A stretch of 64,000 bases of DNA from Advenella sp. S44 (GTDB lineage Bacteria; Pseudomonadota; Gammaproteobacteria; Burkholderiales; Burkholderiaceae_B), in NCBI RefSeq assembly GCF_002810445.1, contig NZ_NEXS01000001.1:620001-684000 (forward strand), in the 5' to 3' direction. A program made the position numbers and the translations under genes. Below the pieces are notes generated by a model. The model made no database searches, had not been told where the DNA came from, and worked only from the letters and a program-made list of their open reading frames with translations. Positions 43,886-52,881 of the stretch are shown here, one piece after another (within the stretch, counting starts at the first letter, position 1; each line of letters opens with the position of its first letter).

Positions 43886-45676
43886 ATGAAAATCCATAGG
43901 CTTTTGGCTGTCTCTGCCGCTGTGATGTTTGCCTGCGCGGCTCAGGCACAAGTGAATATCGAAGATTACAAACCCATTTCCAATGAGCAGATTCTGAAAC
44001 CGGCAGACGGGGACTGGCCGAGCTGGCGCCGTACGATTGATAACCAGGGTTATAGCCCGCTTGACCAGGTCAATAAAAAGAACGTGAAGCAACTGGATCT
44101 GGCCTGGGCATGGTCAATGCCTGTCGGCGGCTTGCAGGAAACGGCTCCGCTAGTGCATGACGGCATCATGTTTCTCGGCATGAATCGTAGCCATGTGCAG
44201 GCACTGGATGCCACAACGGGCGATCTGATCTGGGAATACACCCAGCCGCTGCCCAAATTTACGGGTGGCTATCATGATGCCCAGGCCAATCGTCAGCGCA
44301 ACTCATTGGCACTATACGAAGACAAGGTCTACCTGACCACGCCGGACGCCAAACTGGTCGCACTGGAAGCCAAAACCGGCAAGAAGCTGTGGGAAGTCCA
44401 GGTTAACGAATGGGAAAAAGGCTACAGCTTTACGGCTGGTCCAATGGTCGTTGACGGCAAAGTCTTTACCGGAACCTCCGGTTGCAGTATTACCGGCACG
44501 GCAGGTGGTTGCTATATTACGGCCCATGATGCCGAAACAGGCAAAGAACTGTGGCGTCTGAACACCATTGGCGATCCTGCTGTCGACGACAGTTGGGGGG
44601 GCCTGGCCAAGGAAAACCGCTGGGGCGGCTCGCCCTGGATCACAGGCTCTTACGATCCAAAACGCAAAATGCTGTTCTGGGGTGTAGGTATGCCGATTCC
44701 ATATCCATCCATTCTGCGAGGCAGTGGCGACGGCGATGCACTTTACACCAGCTCCACGCTGGCCATCGACGCGGAAACCGGCAAAGTCAAATGGCATTAT
44801 CAGCATATGCCCAATGACGACTGGGATCTGGACAGTCCGTTTGAGCGCGTGCTTGTAGAAAGCCAGATCGCGCCATCCAAGGATGAAGTGACCTACATGA
44901 GCAAGGATGTGGAATCAGGCAAGAAATATGATGTGATTGCGTCTGTTCCCGGCAAGTACGGCACCGCCTTTGTGCTGGATCGCGATACCGGCAAGCTGCT
45001 GTGGGCTCGCGACACGGTATATCAGAACGTGATCAAGGGATTCACCGAAGACGGCAAGGTCATTACCAATACCGATTTGAAAGCCAAATCCATCGACGAA
45101 ACGGTCAAGGTCTGCGGCGGGCGCGACCTGGGTAAATTGTGGATGACAGCGGCCTACAGCCCGCTGACCAACGCCCTGTACGTTCCGGTCAGCTCTTCCT
45201 GCAAGGAGCTCACACCCAAGCCGATAGAGCTGCGTACCGGCGAATCTGTCGGCGCTCAGGCTTCAGGTGCTGTTTCGTTTGCGCCTGGTGAAGATAGCGT
45301 GGGCCGCGTGTATGCGGTTGATGTGAAAACCGGCAAGTTCCTGTGGGTCAAAAAGCAGAAACCGATTTTCAGTTCTGGTGTATTGACTACCGGTGGCGGT
45401 CTGCTCTTTACCGGCGACAGTATGCGTGAGTTTGCGGCTTATGATCAGAACAGCGGGGATAAGCTGTGGTCAATCCGCCTGAATACCTCGATCGGCGGCT
45501 TCCCCATGACCTACAGCGTCGATGGCAAGCAGTACATTGCCGTTGTAACCGGCCCGAACGCTCAGACACCGCCAGCGGCGATTCTGAGTCCAGAGCTGAA
45601 AAACGTTGTTGATTCCGGTCATTCGGTATTTGTGTTTGCACTTGACGATGTAAAGGCCGAGAACAGCAAGAAATAA
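43886..45676 (+). CDS. PQQ-dependent alcohol dehydrogenase (quinoprotein)
   Basis: A 596-residue periplasmic quinoprotein with a signal peptide (about 21 residues, ending AQAQ) and repeated beta-propeller tryptophan-docking motifs (for example DATTGDLIWEY, EAKTGKKLWE, DAETGKELWR, DRDTGKLLWAR). No haem motif is present, so it needs an external cytochrome, supplied by the gene upstream. Type I quinoproteins usually have a calcium-ligand Asn in GTGNPxPW; here the equivalent is GVGMPIPYP, with Met for Asn. The vicinal Cys pair of classic methanol/ethanol enzymes is not seen. Substrate is unknown; alcohol is the family default. Confidence 0.88.
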   Translation: MKIHRLLAVSAAVMFACAAQAQVNIEDYKPISNEQILKPADGDWPSWRRTIDNQGYSPLDQVNKKNVKQLDLAWAWSMPVGGLQETAPLVHDGIMFLGMNRSHVQALDATTGDLIWEYTQPLPKFTGGYHDAQANRQRNSLALYEDKVYLTTPDAKLVALEAKTGKKLWEVQVNEWEKGYSFTAGPMVVDGKVFTGTSGCSITGTAGGCYITAHDAETGKELWRLNTIGDPAVDDSWGGLAKENRWGGSPWITGSYDPKRKMLFWGVGMPIPYPSILRGSGDGDALYTSSTLAIDAETGKVKWHYQHMPNDDWDLDSPFERVLVESQIAPSKDEVTYMSKDVESGKKYDVIASVPGKYGTAFVLDRDTGKLLWARDTVYQNVIKGFTEDGKVITNTDLKAKSIDETVKVCGGRDLGKLWMTAAYSPLTNALYVPVSSSCKELTPKPIELRTGESVGAQASGAVSFAPGEDSVGRVYAVDVKTGKFLWVKKQKPIFSSGVLTTGGGLLFTGDSMREFAAYDQNSGDKLWSIRLNTSIGGFPMTYSVDGKQYIAVVTGPNAQTPPAAILSPELKNVVDSGHSVFVFALDDVKAENSKK

Positions 45677-45767
45677 GGTTGCGAACGACGTTGCGTGACG
45701 GTGTTCTGCTTTCACGCAAGTTCGTGTAACCAGAGACAAACAGCGTTTTGTCGCTAGCCGATGTTGT

Positions 45768-45804
45768 TAAAAAAGGGTGAGCCTTCAGGGGCTCATCCTT
45801 TTTT
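45768..45804 (+). terminator. Rho-independent terminator after PQQ dehydrogenase
   Basis: A run of A, then GGGTGAGCC and GGCTCATCC around a short loop, then TTTTTT: a clear stem with a T tract, ending the cytochrome/PQQ dehydrogenase operon; it may act in both directions. Confidence 0.85.
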
Positions 45805-45895
45805 GTGGCGGTTGGCCCGTCGTACAAGCGATGAAGAGGGGGTTACGTGCAGGCCAATGCGGCAATACTGTTCCGCAGGCAAATCCATAAGGCAT

Positions 45896-47059
45896 TCAAA
45901 GGCTTGCCGACAGTTTCCTTAGAAAGTTCTCGCAGTCATTCAATTGTGAAAACTCCACGAATTCGTCGGGTTTGTGTGCCTGCTCGATCAGCCCCGGGCC
46001 ACAAACGATGGTAGGAATGCCCAATTGCTGGAACAGTCCGGCTTCGGTGCCGTAGGCGACCTTGCGTGTTTCATGGTCTTGCGTCAGTGCCCGAACCAGC
46101 TCGGTAATGGCTGCTTGTTCAGAGGCTTCAAGCGGTGGGGCGCTGGCGTCAGCACTGATATCGATGCGCGCCTCGGGAAATTCTTTTTGCATGCGTGGTA
46201 GCAACTCGTTGCTTACATACTCTTGAATTTTGGCCTGAATTTGCTCGCCGGGCATGCCAGGCAAATTACGAAATTCATAATTGAACTCACATTCGCCAGG
46301 GATCGTATTGACGGCAATGCCGCCCTGGATCATATTGGTGGTGATGGTCGAATACGCCACGTCGTAGTGCTTGTCATAAGGGCCGGTATCACGATAGTGA
46401 TCGGCAAGGTCGCGAATGTGGCAGATTAGCCGGGCCGCATGTTCGATAGCATTGCAGCCGACGGGCGTGAGCGACGAGTGTGCCGCCTTGCCGTGAATGC
46501 GGCAGGTAAACAGATTAATTCCCTTGTGTGCAACCACAACCCGCATGCCCGTAGGCTCGCCGACCACACACCCATCTATTTTCTGATTGCGTTTTTGCAG
46601 TTCCTTGAGCATGAACGGTGCGCCCGCACAACCGACTTCTTCGTCGTAGGAAAAGGCCAGGTGGATGGGTTTGCTACGCTTTTGCTGCAGGAATTCGGGT
46701 ACCAGGGCCATTGCAGTCGCAATAAATCCTTTCATATCGCAGGTGCCGCGACCATAGAAGCGATCTTGCGAGGGCAACAGCACAAACGGATCACTGTTCC
46801 AGTCCTGCCCGTCCACCGGCACCACGTCGGTGTGTCCCGATAGCGCGACGCCGCCCTGCGTTTGTCCGTCAGATGCCGGCAGGGTGGCAAACAGATTGGC
46901 CTTGGCGCCCTTGTCATCGGTGGTAAGCCAGCTATCGACGCCTTGGGCGGACAGGGCATCGCGAATGGTTTCGATTAAACCCATATTGGAGTTGCGACTG
47001 GTAGTGTCTATGCCGACCAGAGTGGCAAGCCATTCTTCTTTGGTGATCGTGGTTGTCAT
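45896..47059 (-). CDS. argE: Acetylornithine deacetylase-like M20 peptidase
   Basis: A 387-residue zinc-dependent amidohydrolase of the M20/ArgE family. GHTDVVPVDGQDW, GTCDMKGFIATAM, and YDEEVGCAGA mark the metal-binding and catalytic regions; a C-terminal AYGTEAGLFQQLGIPTIVCGPG follows. ArgE would remove the acetyl group from N-acetylornithine, but M20 paralogues in catabolic regions may use other N-acyl amino acids. ATG 47059 is preceded by AAGGACA. It is divergent from the MHS transporter gene, which may import its substrate. Confidence 0.85.
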   Translation of the reverse strand: MTTTITKEEWLATLVGIDTTSRNSNMGLIETIRDALSAQGVDSWLTTDDKGAKANLFATLPASDGQTQGGVALSGHTDVVPVDGQDWNSDPFVLLPSQDRFYGRGTCDMKGFIATAMALVPEFLQQKRSKPIHLAFSYDEEVGCAGAPFMLKELQKRNQKIDGCVVGEPTGMRVVVAHKGINLFTCRIHGKAAHSSLTPVGCNAIEHAARLICHIRDLADHYRDTGPYDKHYDVAYSTITTNMIQGGIAVNTIPGECEFNYEFRNLPGMPGEQIQAKIQEYVSNELLPRMQKEFPEARIDISADASAPPLEASEQAAITELVRALTQDHETRKVAYGTEAGLFQQLGIPTIVCGPGLIEQAHKPDEFVEFSQLNDCENFLRKLSASL

Positions 47060-47202
47060 GCGATATTGTCCTTGATGCAGGTTAAGGTGTATGGAAAAAC
47101 CACAGAATCGGCGTTTTTCCACATTAACCATTCTTGCGCGCTTGTGCTGGGTGTCATTACAAAGTATTTTAATTTCTATTCTAACCGGTAAAGGACTTCT
47201 TC

Positions 47203-48501
47203 ATGCAACCCACCAAGGTTTCGGTGCGCAACCTGACTGCTGCGGTTATCGGCAATGCGCTGGAATGGTACGATTTTCTTGTCTTCGCTTTCATGACGCC
47301 GATTATCGCCAGGCTTTTCTTTCCTGTGGACCCATCTGCCAAAAGCGGCGACCTTAACGATATTCTCATGACCACAGCCATTTTTGGTGTGGGTTTTTTC
47401 ATGAGGCCGGTCGGTGGGGTGATCCTTGGCATGTACGGCGACAGAAAAGGCCGGAAGGCCGCGATGGTGCTGGTGACCTCGCTGATGGCCATATCAATGG
47501 CGATCATTACCTTTTCCCCAACTTACCAGACTGCTGGCATTCTGGCCCCGATTCTGATTCTGATCGCGCGCCTGGTCCAGGGTTTTTCTGCCGGCGGCGA
47601 ATTTGGTACGGCAACGGCATTGCTGATTGAAATGGCGCCGCCGGGCAAACGCGGCTTCTACGGTTCATGGCAAATGACCGGTCAGATGATCGGTCTGCTC
47701 ATTGGCGCGGCCGCCGGCACCCTGATGACCGTGTATTTCACCCAGGAGGAAATTGAAGCCTGGGCCTGGCGCATTCCGTTTTTTGTGGGGCTCATTATCA
47801 TTCCGGTGGCAGTTTATATCCGGCAACGACTGGACGAAACCGAAGTGTTTCGCAATGCCAAGAAACAGGAGGCTGCTGATGGCCGCCGTATCACGATTGG
47901 CGAACTGCTGGTCAATGCCTGGCGCGAAACCGTGCTTGGTATCGGGCTTGTGGCTGCGGCTACCGTGACTGTCTACATCACGTTTACCTATCTGGTAACG
48001 TTCGCAACAAAGATACTGAATTTGCCATTGCAGGAAACGTTTGAAGTGCAGATGCTGGGGGCGTTGTGGGTGGTTATTCTGACGCCTTTGATGGGCATCC
48101 TGTCAGATCGCATTGGTCGCAGCAAGCTGTTGATTGGCTCACTGGCACTGTATTTCGTGATTTTGTTTCCCATCTATTCCTGGCTTACGGCAGCGCCAAC
48201 CATTTCCAAACTGATCGTGGTGCAACTGGCTACCGGCTTGTGTGCGGCTGCATTTTTCGCGGTGTTCAGCACAGTGATGGCCGTATTGTTTCCCACCCGA
48301 GTGCGCTCGCTGGGCCTGTCCATCTCGTATAACCTGGCGGTCATGCTCATTGGCGGGTTCGCGCAGTTCATCGTTACCTGGCTGATCCAGCAGACAGGCT
48401 CGCCCATGGCTCCAACCTATTATGTGATGTTCGGGGTTGGTCTGGGTCTTGTTGCCGCGATTATACTGGGCAAACGCGCTGACGGCGAGGTGACGCACTG
48501 A
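47203..48501 (+). CDS. MFS transporter, metabolite:H+ symporter (MHS) family
   Basis: A 432-residue, 12-segment transporter. The motifs GNALEWYDFLVFAFMTP, GDRKGRKAAM and LVQGFSAGGEFGTATALLIE are typical of the MHS family (ProP, KgtP, CitA, ShiA). The transported solute is a carboxylate or betaine in most members. The AAGGAC site precedes the ATG by 9 bp. Divergence from the ArgE-like gene suggests an N-acylated amino acid as a hypothesis. Confidence 0.9.
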   Translation: MQPTKVSVRNLTAAVIGNALEWYDFLVFAFMTPIIARLFFPVDPSAKSGDLNDILMTTAIFGVGFFMRPVGGVILGMYGDRKGRKAAMVLVTSLMAISMAIITFSPTYQTAGILAPILILIARLVQGFSAGGEFGTATALLIEMAPPGKRGFYGSWQMTGQMIGLLIGAAAGTLMTVYFTQEEIEAWAWRIPFFVGLIIIPVAVYIRQRLDETEVFRNAKKQEAADGRRITIGELLVNAWRETVLGIGLVAAATVTVYITFTYLVTFATKILNLPLQETFEVQMLGALWVVILTPLMGILSDRIGRSKLLIGSLALYFVILFPIYSWLTAAPTISKLIVVQLATGLCAAAFFAVFSTVMAVLFPTRVRSLGLSISYNLAVMLIGGFAQFIVTWLIQQTGSPMAPTYYVMFGVGLGLVAAIILGKRADGEVTH

Positions 48502-48534
48502 TCACAATTGCCTGCCAATAGCTGGCAAGATGAA

Positions 48535-48573
48535 TGACAAAGGCCACATGGTAGCGATCATGTGGCCTTGTCA
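48535..48573 (+). terminator. Hairpin terminator after MHS transporter
   Basis: TGACAAAGGCCACATG and CATGTGGCCTTGTCA form a long near-perfect stem, with one unpaired A and an 8-base loop, starting 34 bp after the stop. It is followed by TTTCAGG, so a short T run is present. It may serve both convergent transcripts. Confidence 0.75.
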
Positions 48574-48723
48574 TTTCAGGTGTGGCACGTTACATCGTTG
48601 AGATTACTATTTTTATAGTCAAGCTTACCGTCTGCGCGGAGCCGGCCGCGTGCGGCGCACGGCATCGCAAAAGCAGGCGCTACGCCATGGCCGCAAGGGA
48701 CGTGTTGCAGCCACGGCATGCTC

Positions 48724-49113
48724 TCAAATGACCAGGTCGGTCCGCACCGGCTTCCATACCTGAATCTGCCGGGGCTGGTCCAGCAGCTCAGGCAGGGTGT
48801 CCCAGAATGCCTTGCGGTAAGGCCTGTGCATCTGCACATTCAACACATCTTCCCGATCCAGCCAGGTTTCATAAAGCATATAAGTTGCGTCTGCGCACGG
48901 ATCCTGATGCAGTACTGCATTGACGAATGTGTCCTCATCACGCATGGCATCAAGCACCGGTTCCAGCAACCCAAGAAACTGCGCTTGCACGCCTGTTTTC
49001 AGATGGAAAATAATGACATAAGTCTCTTCTGTCGGTTGGCTTCTGGACGAGACGAGCGTACGGTGATTTGTTTTTTTGTGTAAATCAGCACTTGATGCAG
49101 ACAGGTTGGTCAT
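48724..49113 (-). CDS. Antibiotic biosynthesis monooxygenase (ABM) domain protein
   Basis: A 129-residue protein with a ferredoxin-like ABM/YgiN domain from about residue 30 (TYVIIFHLKTGVQAQFLGLL, LYETWLDREDVLNVQMHRP, then WDTLPELLDQPRQ). These small dimeric proteins act on quinones or reactive aromatics, or have unknown roles. The N-terminal 28 residues are an unusual polar extension. AGGAA precedes the ATG. The palindrome ATGACAATTGTCAT at 49142 lies 28 bp upstream. Confidence 0.85.
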   Translation of the reverse strand: MTNLSASSADLHKKTNHRTLVSSRSQPTEETYVIIFHLKTGVQAQFLGLLEPVLDAMRDEDTFVNAVLHQDPCADATYMLYETWLDREDVLNVQMHRPYRKAFWDTLPELLDQPRQIQVWKPVRTDLVI

Positions 49114-49481
49114 GCGATATTCCTAATATTTTTATCGTGCAATGACAATTGTCATTGAGCGGACAGTGTGCCGTGATTGGCACGGTAGCTTTCACTTTGC
49201 TGCAAAACGCGCCTTGTGTCCATTACCCGCAAGGTAATGGTTTCTTGTTAAGGAACACGTTATGCTTTGTCGAACTGGCCGCTTTGGCCTGTGCGGTGCC
49301 CCATTTGGCGCGGGATCACTGAGCGGAGAAGTACCCGTTGGAGAGCCAGTGCTCGGCGCTCCACGTGGTGAAGACCGACTTGGCGTCGAACAGCGTAGCG
49401 CAGGCCCATTTGGGCCAAACCCGCTTACCGGCCTGGAATCTATCGACACGCTGGCACCGGCCACTTACACCTGCGAATATC
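49114..49481. promoter_or_regulatory. Intergenic region with palindrome and hairpin, divergent from ABM gene
   Basis: This 368-bp gap includes the palindrome ATGACAATTGTCAT at 49142-49155 (inside AATGACAATTGTCATT) and a perfect hairpin CCATTACC / GGTAATGG at 49220-49240 with a 5-base loop. Leftward, 49510-49316 reads through with protein-like composition (for example TLFDAKSVFTTWSAEHWLSNG) but no convincing start, perhaps another remnant. I do not recognise it. Confidence 0.45.
49142..49155. promoter_or_regulatory. 14-bp palindrome upstream of ABM monooxygenase gene
   Basis: Identical to the palindrome upstream of the xdhC-like gene, ATGACAATTGTCAT, and lying between the divergent ABM and XRE genes. 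The XRE regulator is one candidate binder. Confidence 0.55.
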
Positions 49482-50297
49482 ATGACACATACGACCGTTG
49501 GAGAACTCATACGCGACTGGCGGCTGCGACGGCGCTATAGTCAATTGGCCCTGGCCTGTCTGGCCAATATTTCTGCCAGACATCTGAGCTTCATGGAGAC
49601 GGGCAGGGCCAAGCCTAGCCGGCAGATGCTTCTGTTGCTCTCGGAATATCTTGAAATCCCGTTGCGCCAACGTAATGAAATGCTGCTTTGCGCCGGATAT
49701 GCCCCACATTATGCCGAACATGCGATGGACGACGCGCCACTGCAACAAGCGCACAGTGCGATCAAAACGCTGCTGAGTGCGCATGAGCCTTTTCCCGCCA
49801 TGGCGGTCGATGGACATTGGAATCTGGTGCACGCCAATCATAGCTTGTCGTTATTGCTTGGCGGCGTTGCCCCCGAGTTGTTGGAGCCGCCCGTTAATGT
49901 CCTTCGGCTGGGCTTGCATCCGCTGGGGCTGGCATCGCGCATTCTCAATTTCGGTCAGTGGCGTGCCCATTTGCTGCAGCGCTTGCGACGGCAGTATGAA
50001 CAGACGGCGGATCCGTGGTTGCTTGCGCTGTACGACGAATTGGTCGCCTATCCCACCCCGGACGGCGTGTCAGACCTCTCGCCAGTCGATCATGTCATCG
50101 CGGTGCCTTTGCAATTGGAGACAAGCCAAGGTGTGTTGTCTTTGCTTAGCGCCTCCATGACCTTCGGCACCCCGCTGGAGGTGGCGCTGTCGGAGCTGGT
50201 GATGGAAATATTTCTGCCGGCCAATCCCGATTCTGTCGTGATCCTGCGCAATCTGGCTTTGCCTGCAGAAGAAGTGGTTGACCTTAATGTAGGTTGA
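49482..50297 (+). CDS. XRE-family regulator with MmyB-like ligand domain
   Basis: A 271-residue regulator with an N-terminal Cro/C1 helix-turn-helix (RRRYSQLALACLANISARHL, followed by SFMETGRAKPSRQML) and a C-terminal MmyB/MLTR-type ligand-binding domain (FPAMAVDGHWNLVHANHSL and PVDHVIAVPLQLE are typical). Family members regulate neighbouring short-chain dehydrogenases or monooxygenases in response to a small hydrophobic ligand. ATG 49482 begins the usual MTHTTVGELIRDWR; earlier in-frame starts would add 48 residues of low family likeness. It is divergent from the ABM gene. Confidence 0.88.
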   Translation: MTHTTVGELIRDWRLRRRYSQLALACLANISARHLSFMETGRAKPSRQMLLLLSEYLEIPLRQRNEMLLCAGYAPHYAEHAMDDAPLQQAHSAIKTLLSAHEPFPAMAVDGHWNLVHANHSLSLLLGGVAPELLEPPVNVLRLGLHPLGLASRILNFGQWRAHLLQRLRRQYEQTADPWLLALYDELVAYPTPDGVSDLSPVDHVIAVPLQLETSQGVLSLLSASMTFGTPLEVALSELVMEIFLPANPDSVVILRNLALPAEEVVDLNVG

Positions 50298-50344
50298 GGT
50301 TTTACACTGCCATCGTCATTTATTCTTTTACCCGGAGTGATTAG

Positions 50345-51238
50345 ATGAAGACCCCGCTCACAGATTACAAAATCGATCTGAATGCGTATTTCGACAGAAT
50401 CGATTACACAGGACCCACAGACCCAACGCTGGAAACGCTTGCGGCGCTCCAGTTGCAACACCAGAAATCCATTCCATTTGAAAATCTTGATCCATTTCTG
50501 AACCGGCCGGTCCTGATCGACCTGCCCAGTCTTGAACAAAAACTCGTATTTGGTCAACGCGGGGGATACTGCTACGAGCAGAATTTGCTGTTCTCTCATG
50601 TGCTGCATCGCCTGGGCTTTGTCGTATCCAATCTGGTGGCGCGCGTGTTGTGGGATGTAGATGACGATACCGTGACTGCCCGCTCCCACATGCTGTTGCA
50701 TATCCGGCTGGATCATCGTCCCTATATTGTTGACGTGGGGTTTGGCGGCAATTCAATACCCACGCCCATGGTGATGAATCGGGAGAGCGTACAGCAAACC
50801 CGTCATGGCACTTATCGCTGTCAGCTCATTGATGGAGAATACTGGCTACAGGTGCATACCCGCACAGGCTGGCGCAACATGTACCGGTTTGATTTGACCC
50901 GCCAGCTTCCCGTGGATTATATCGCGCCGAACTACTACACATCGACGCATGAGGATTCGCATTTTCGTTATTCGATTTTTGCGGCCAGAATTTTCGCCAA
51001 CGGACGCTATACGCTGCGTGACAATCTGCTGACCACGCGTTATGAGGATGGACAAACCGAGCAGACCGTGCTGAAAAATGCGCAAGCGGCGCAAGCCGTT
51101 TTGTACGACGTATTCGGTATTCGCGTGCCCGATACGGCGGCGTTCGAACAAAGATGGGAGCAACTAGCCCACGGGTGGGAAGTGAGCGCCGGGTCCGCTG
51201 TCAGACAGCCGGTCCAGGTGGTTGCGCAAGGGGCATGA
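50345..51238 (+). CDS. nat: Arylamine N-acetyltransferase
   Basis: A 297-residue enzyme that transfers acetyl groups from acetyl-CoA to arylamines or hydrazines. The catalytic triad is visible: Cys in RGGYCYEQN, His in ARSHMLL and Asp in IVDVGFGG. Length is 10-15 residues longer than typical at the C-terminus. GGAG precedes the ATG. The 3' end overlaps the convergent soxR gene by 75 bp, so both genes share coding DNA. Confidence 0.93.
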   Translation: MKTPLTDYKIDLNAYFDRIDYTGPTDPTLETLAALQLQHQKSIPFENLDPFLNRPVLIDLPSLEQKLVFGQRGGYCYEQNLLFSHVLHRLGFVVSNLVARVLWDVDDDTVTARSHMLLHIRLDHRPYIVDVGFGGNSIPTPMVMNRESVQQTRHGTYRCQLIDGEYWLQVHTRTGWRNMYRFDLTRQLPVDYIAPNYYTSTHEDSHFRYSIFAARIFANGRYTLRDNLLTTRYEDGQTEQTVLKNAQAAQAVLYDVFGIRVPDTAAFEQRWEQLAHGWEVSAGSAVRQPVQVVAQGA

Positions 51239-51625
51239 GGCGATAGACAGGCAACCACACCCGATGCATTCAGTCAGCTGGTCGCGCAGACTGGTCAGTG
51301 TCAGGATGCGTTCGGTCAGATCATCATGCCAGACCTGGGACATGCGCTCCCAGTCGGCGGCGCTCGGCGTTCTGCCGCTGGGCAGCGTGGCGAATGCCTC
51401 GGCCACTTGCGTCAATGGAATGCCCACCCGCTGCGCAACTTTGAGGATGGCCACCCGTCGCAGCACTTCGCGTTTGTAGCGGCGCTGGTTGCCGCTATTT
51501 CTTACGCTGGCGATCAGCCCTTTGCGTTCGTAAAAGTGCAACGCAGATATCGCCACACCGCTGCGCCGTGCGACCTCGCCGACCGACAGCAGTTTCCCAT
51601 GTTCTTCGATTGTGATCTTTGGCAT
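51164..51625 (-). CDS. soxR: Redox-sensitive MerR-type regulator SoxR
   Basis: A 153-residue MerR-family sensor. The N-terminal winged helix has the [20 protein letters not shown] motif; the C-terminal [2Fe-2S] set [12 protein letters not shown] carries four cysteines as in SoxR. It senses redox-cycling compounds. It overlaps the nat gene by 75 bp in the convergent direction. A soxbox-like site lies directly upstream at 51639-51656, so autoregulation is likely. Confidence 0.93.
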   Translation of the reverse strand: MPKITIEEHGKLLSVGEVARRSGVAISALHFYERKGLIASVRNSGNQRRYKREVLRRVAILKVAQRVGIPLTQVAEAFATLPSGRTPSAADWERMSQVWHDDLTERILTLTSLRDQLTECIGCGCLSIASCPLRNHLDRLSDSGPGAHFPPVG

Positions 51626-51638
51626 GCCCGCTCCCGGA

Positions 51639-51656
51639 CCTCAAGTAAAGTTTGGG
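51639..51656. promoter_or_regulatory. SoxR box
   Basis: CCTCAAGTAAAGTTTGGG matches the 18-bp SoxR-binding consensus (CCTCAAGTTAACTTGAGG-like), with a perfect left arm and 4 of 6 in the right arm. It lies 13 bp upstream of soxR, consistent with autoregulation. Confidence 0.75.
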
Positions 51657-51882
51657 TATTATATCTGTGATTGGCCCCTTCGGGATCGTGCCGCGCGGGG
51701 GTGAACCCATCAGCGTTGCGCTGGTGTGACCGTACGGCACGACGATCTGAAGCCCCTGTTTCTTTCAGGGTCTATAGGTTTCAAAAACATGATCCACATC
51801 AAGAAGTGGGCGGATGCCAGTGGCAACAATGCCCAGAATGCTGCAAAATAGCAGTTGTAATTAGAACAAAGCGATTGAGAAT

Positions 51883-52881
51883 ATGGCCGATCCGGTGACC
51901 GCGCAATTTGCGGAAATCATCAGTAATATGACGTTTGAAAAGGTGCGGGCTTCGGTCCTGGAACAGATTCGCTGGCGTGTGCTCGATGTCCTGGCGGTGG
52001 CGCTGACGATGAATATTAATTCAGCGGACGGCGAGCCAGGGCAGCAGGCGTGGGGAGCCGTCTTGTCAGATGCGCCGCAGGTCGATCACAATGCCCTGCG
52101 ATATTTGCAGGTTCATCCCGTTTTGTCGGCACTGGCCAATGGCGCCATGCTTGATTTGCAGCCGCACAGGCCGCAAGCGCACGGGGGGGCCGCCTCGCTT
52201 GATGCGGCGATCATTCCCGCTGCGTGGGCGCAGGTAGAGGCTTGTCAGGGTAGCGGACAGTTGCTCATGAACGCGCTGGCCGCTGGTTACACGGCAACAG
52301 AATTGTTAAGTGGCCTTGAACGCAGCAATGGCAATCACGAATGGGACGCGGGCGTCTCCAGTGGAACGGTGGGCGCAGCGGCGGCCGTAGCCAGGGCCCG
52401 TAATCTGCCAGCGCCTGCGGTGCTCAATGCAGTCGGCTTCGCTGCCACACAGGCCGCACAGTTGGCGGGAAATGCGACCACAGCCTCGCGCGTAACGGCA
52501 GGCCCAGGTTTTTATCGCCCAAGCCGTGATGCCGCAGATCTGCCCGGCCCAGGCCGAGCGGCAATGGATGGAGTGTTGTGTGCCCAAATGGCCGCGCTTG
52601 GCGCTCGCTGTCCGAATGCGATGATTGATCAATTGCAGGCGGCCATAGGTACTGTCAACTGTCTCTCGGTCATGACTGATGCCTGGTCCGCCGATACCCA
52701 GCGGCTTGCGGCAAAGGTAAAGAAGGAAGCCATAGAGACTTTCCGAAAGCGGGTCTCGGCGGTGATCAGCCCCAGTGAAACCCAGATGTTTATCAATGTG
52801 GTACAACGTCTGGAGCACGTAGCGCCGGGCGAACTGATGTTGCATCTGATTAGCCGGATCCGTTCGCGTCTGGATTCCTGA
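51883..52881 (+). CDS. MmgE/PrpD-like protein, short form
   Basis: A 332-residue protein whose first ~200 residues resemble MmgE/PrpD (2-methylcitrate dehydratase-family) proteins: IRWRVLDVLAVALT, LANGAMLDLQPHRPQAHGG, NALAAGYTATELLSGLERS. Family members are about 450-500 residues, so the C-terminal domain is reduced or lost, and the last ~100 residues fit poorly. No frameshift is obvious. The ribosome site is weak. I am unsure of its catalytic activity. Confidence 0.6.
   Translation: MADPVTAQFAEIISNMTFEKVRASVLEQIRWRVLDVLAVALTMNINSADGEPGQQAWGAVLSDAPQVDHNALRYLQVHPVLSALANGAMLDLQPHRPQAHGGAASLDAAIIPAAWAQVEACQGSGQLLMNALAAGYTATELLSGLERSNGNHEWDAGVSSGTVGAAAAVARARNLPAPAVLNAVGFAATQAAQLAGNATTASRVTAGPGFYRPSRDAADLPGPGRAAMDGVLCAQMAALGARCPNAMIDQLQAAIGTVNCLSVMTDAWSADTQRLAAKVKKEAIETFRKRVSAVISPSETQMFINVVQRLEHVAPGELMLHLISRIRSRLDS

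Noticed and set aside
51164-51238. Frameshift or assembly error at the nat/soxR junction
   Set aside because: Both proteins are full length with normal motifs; a 75-bp convergent overlap is sufficient.
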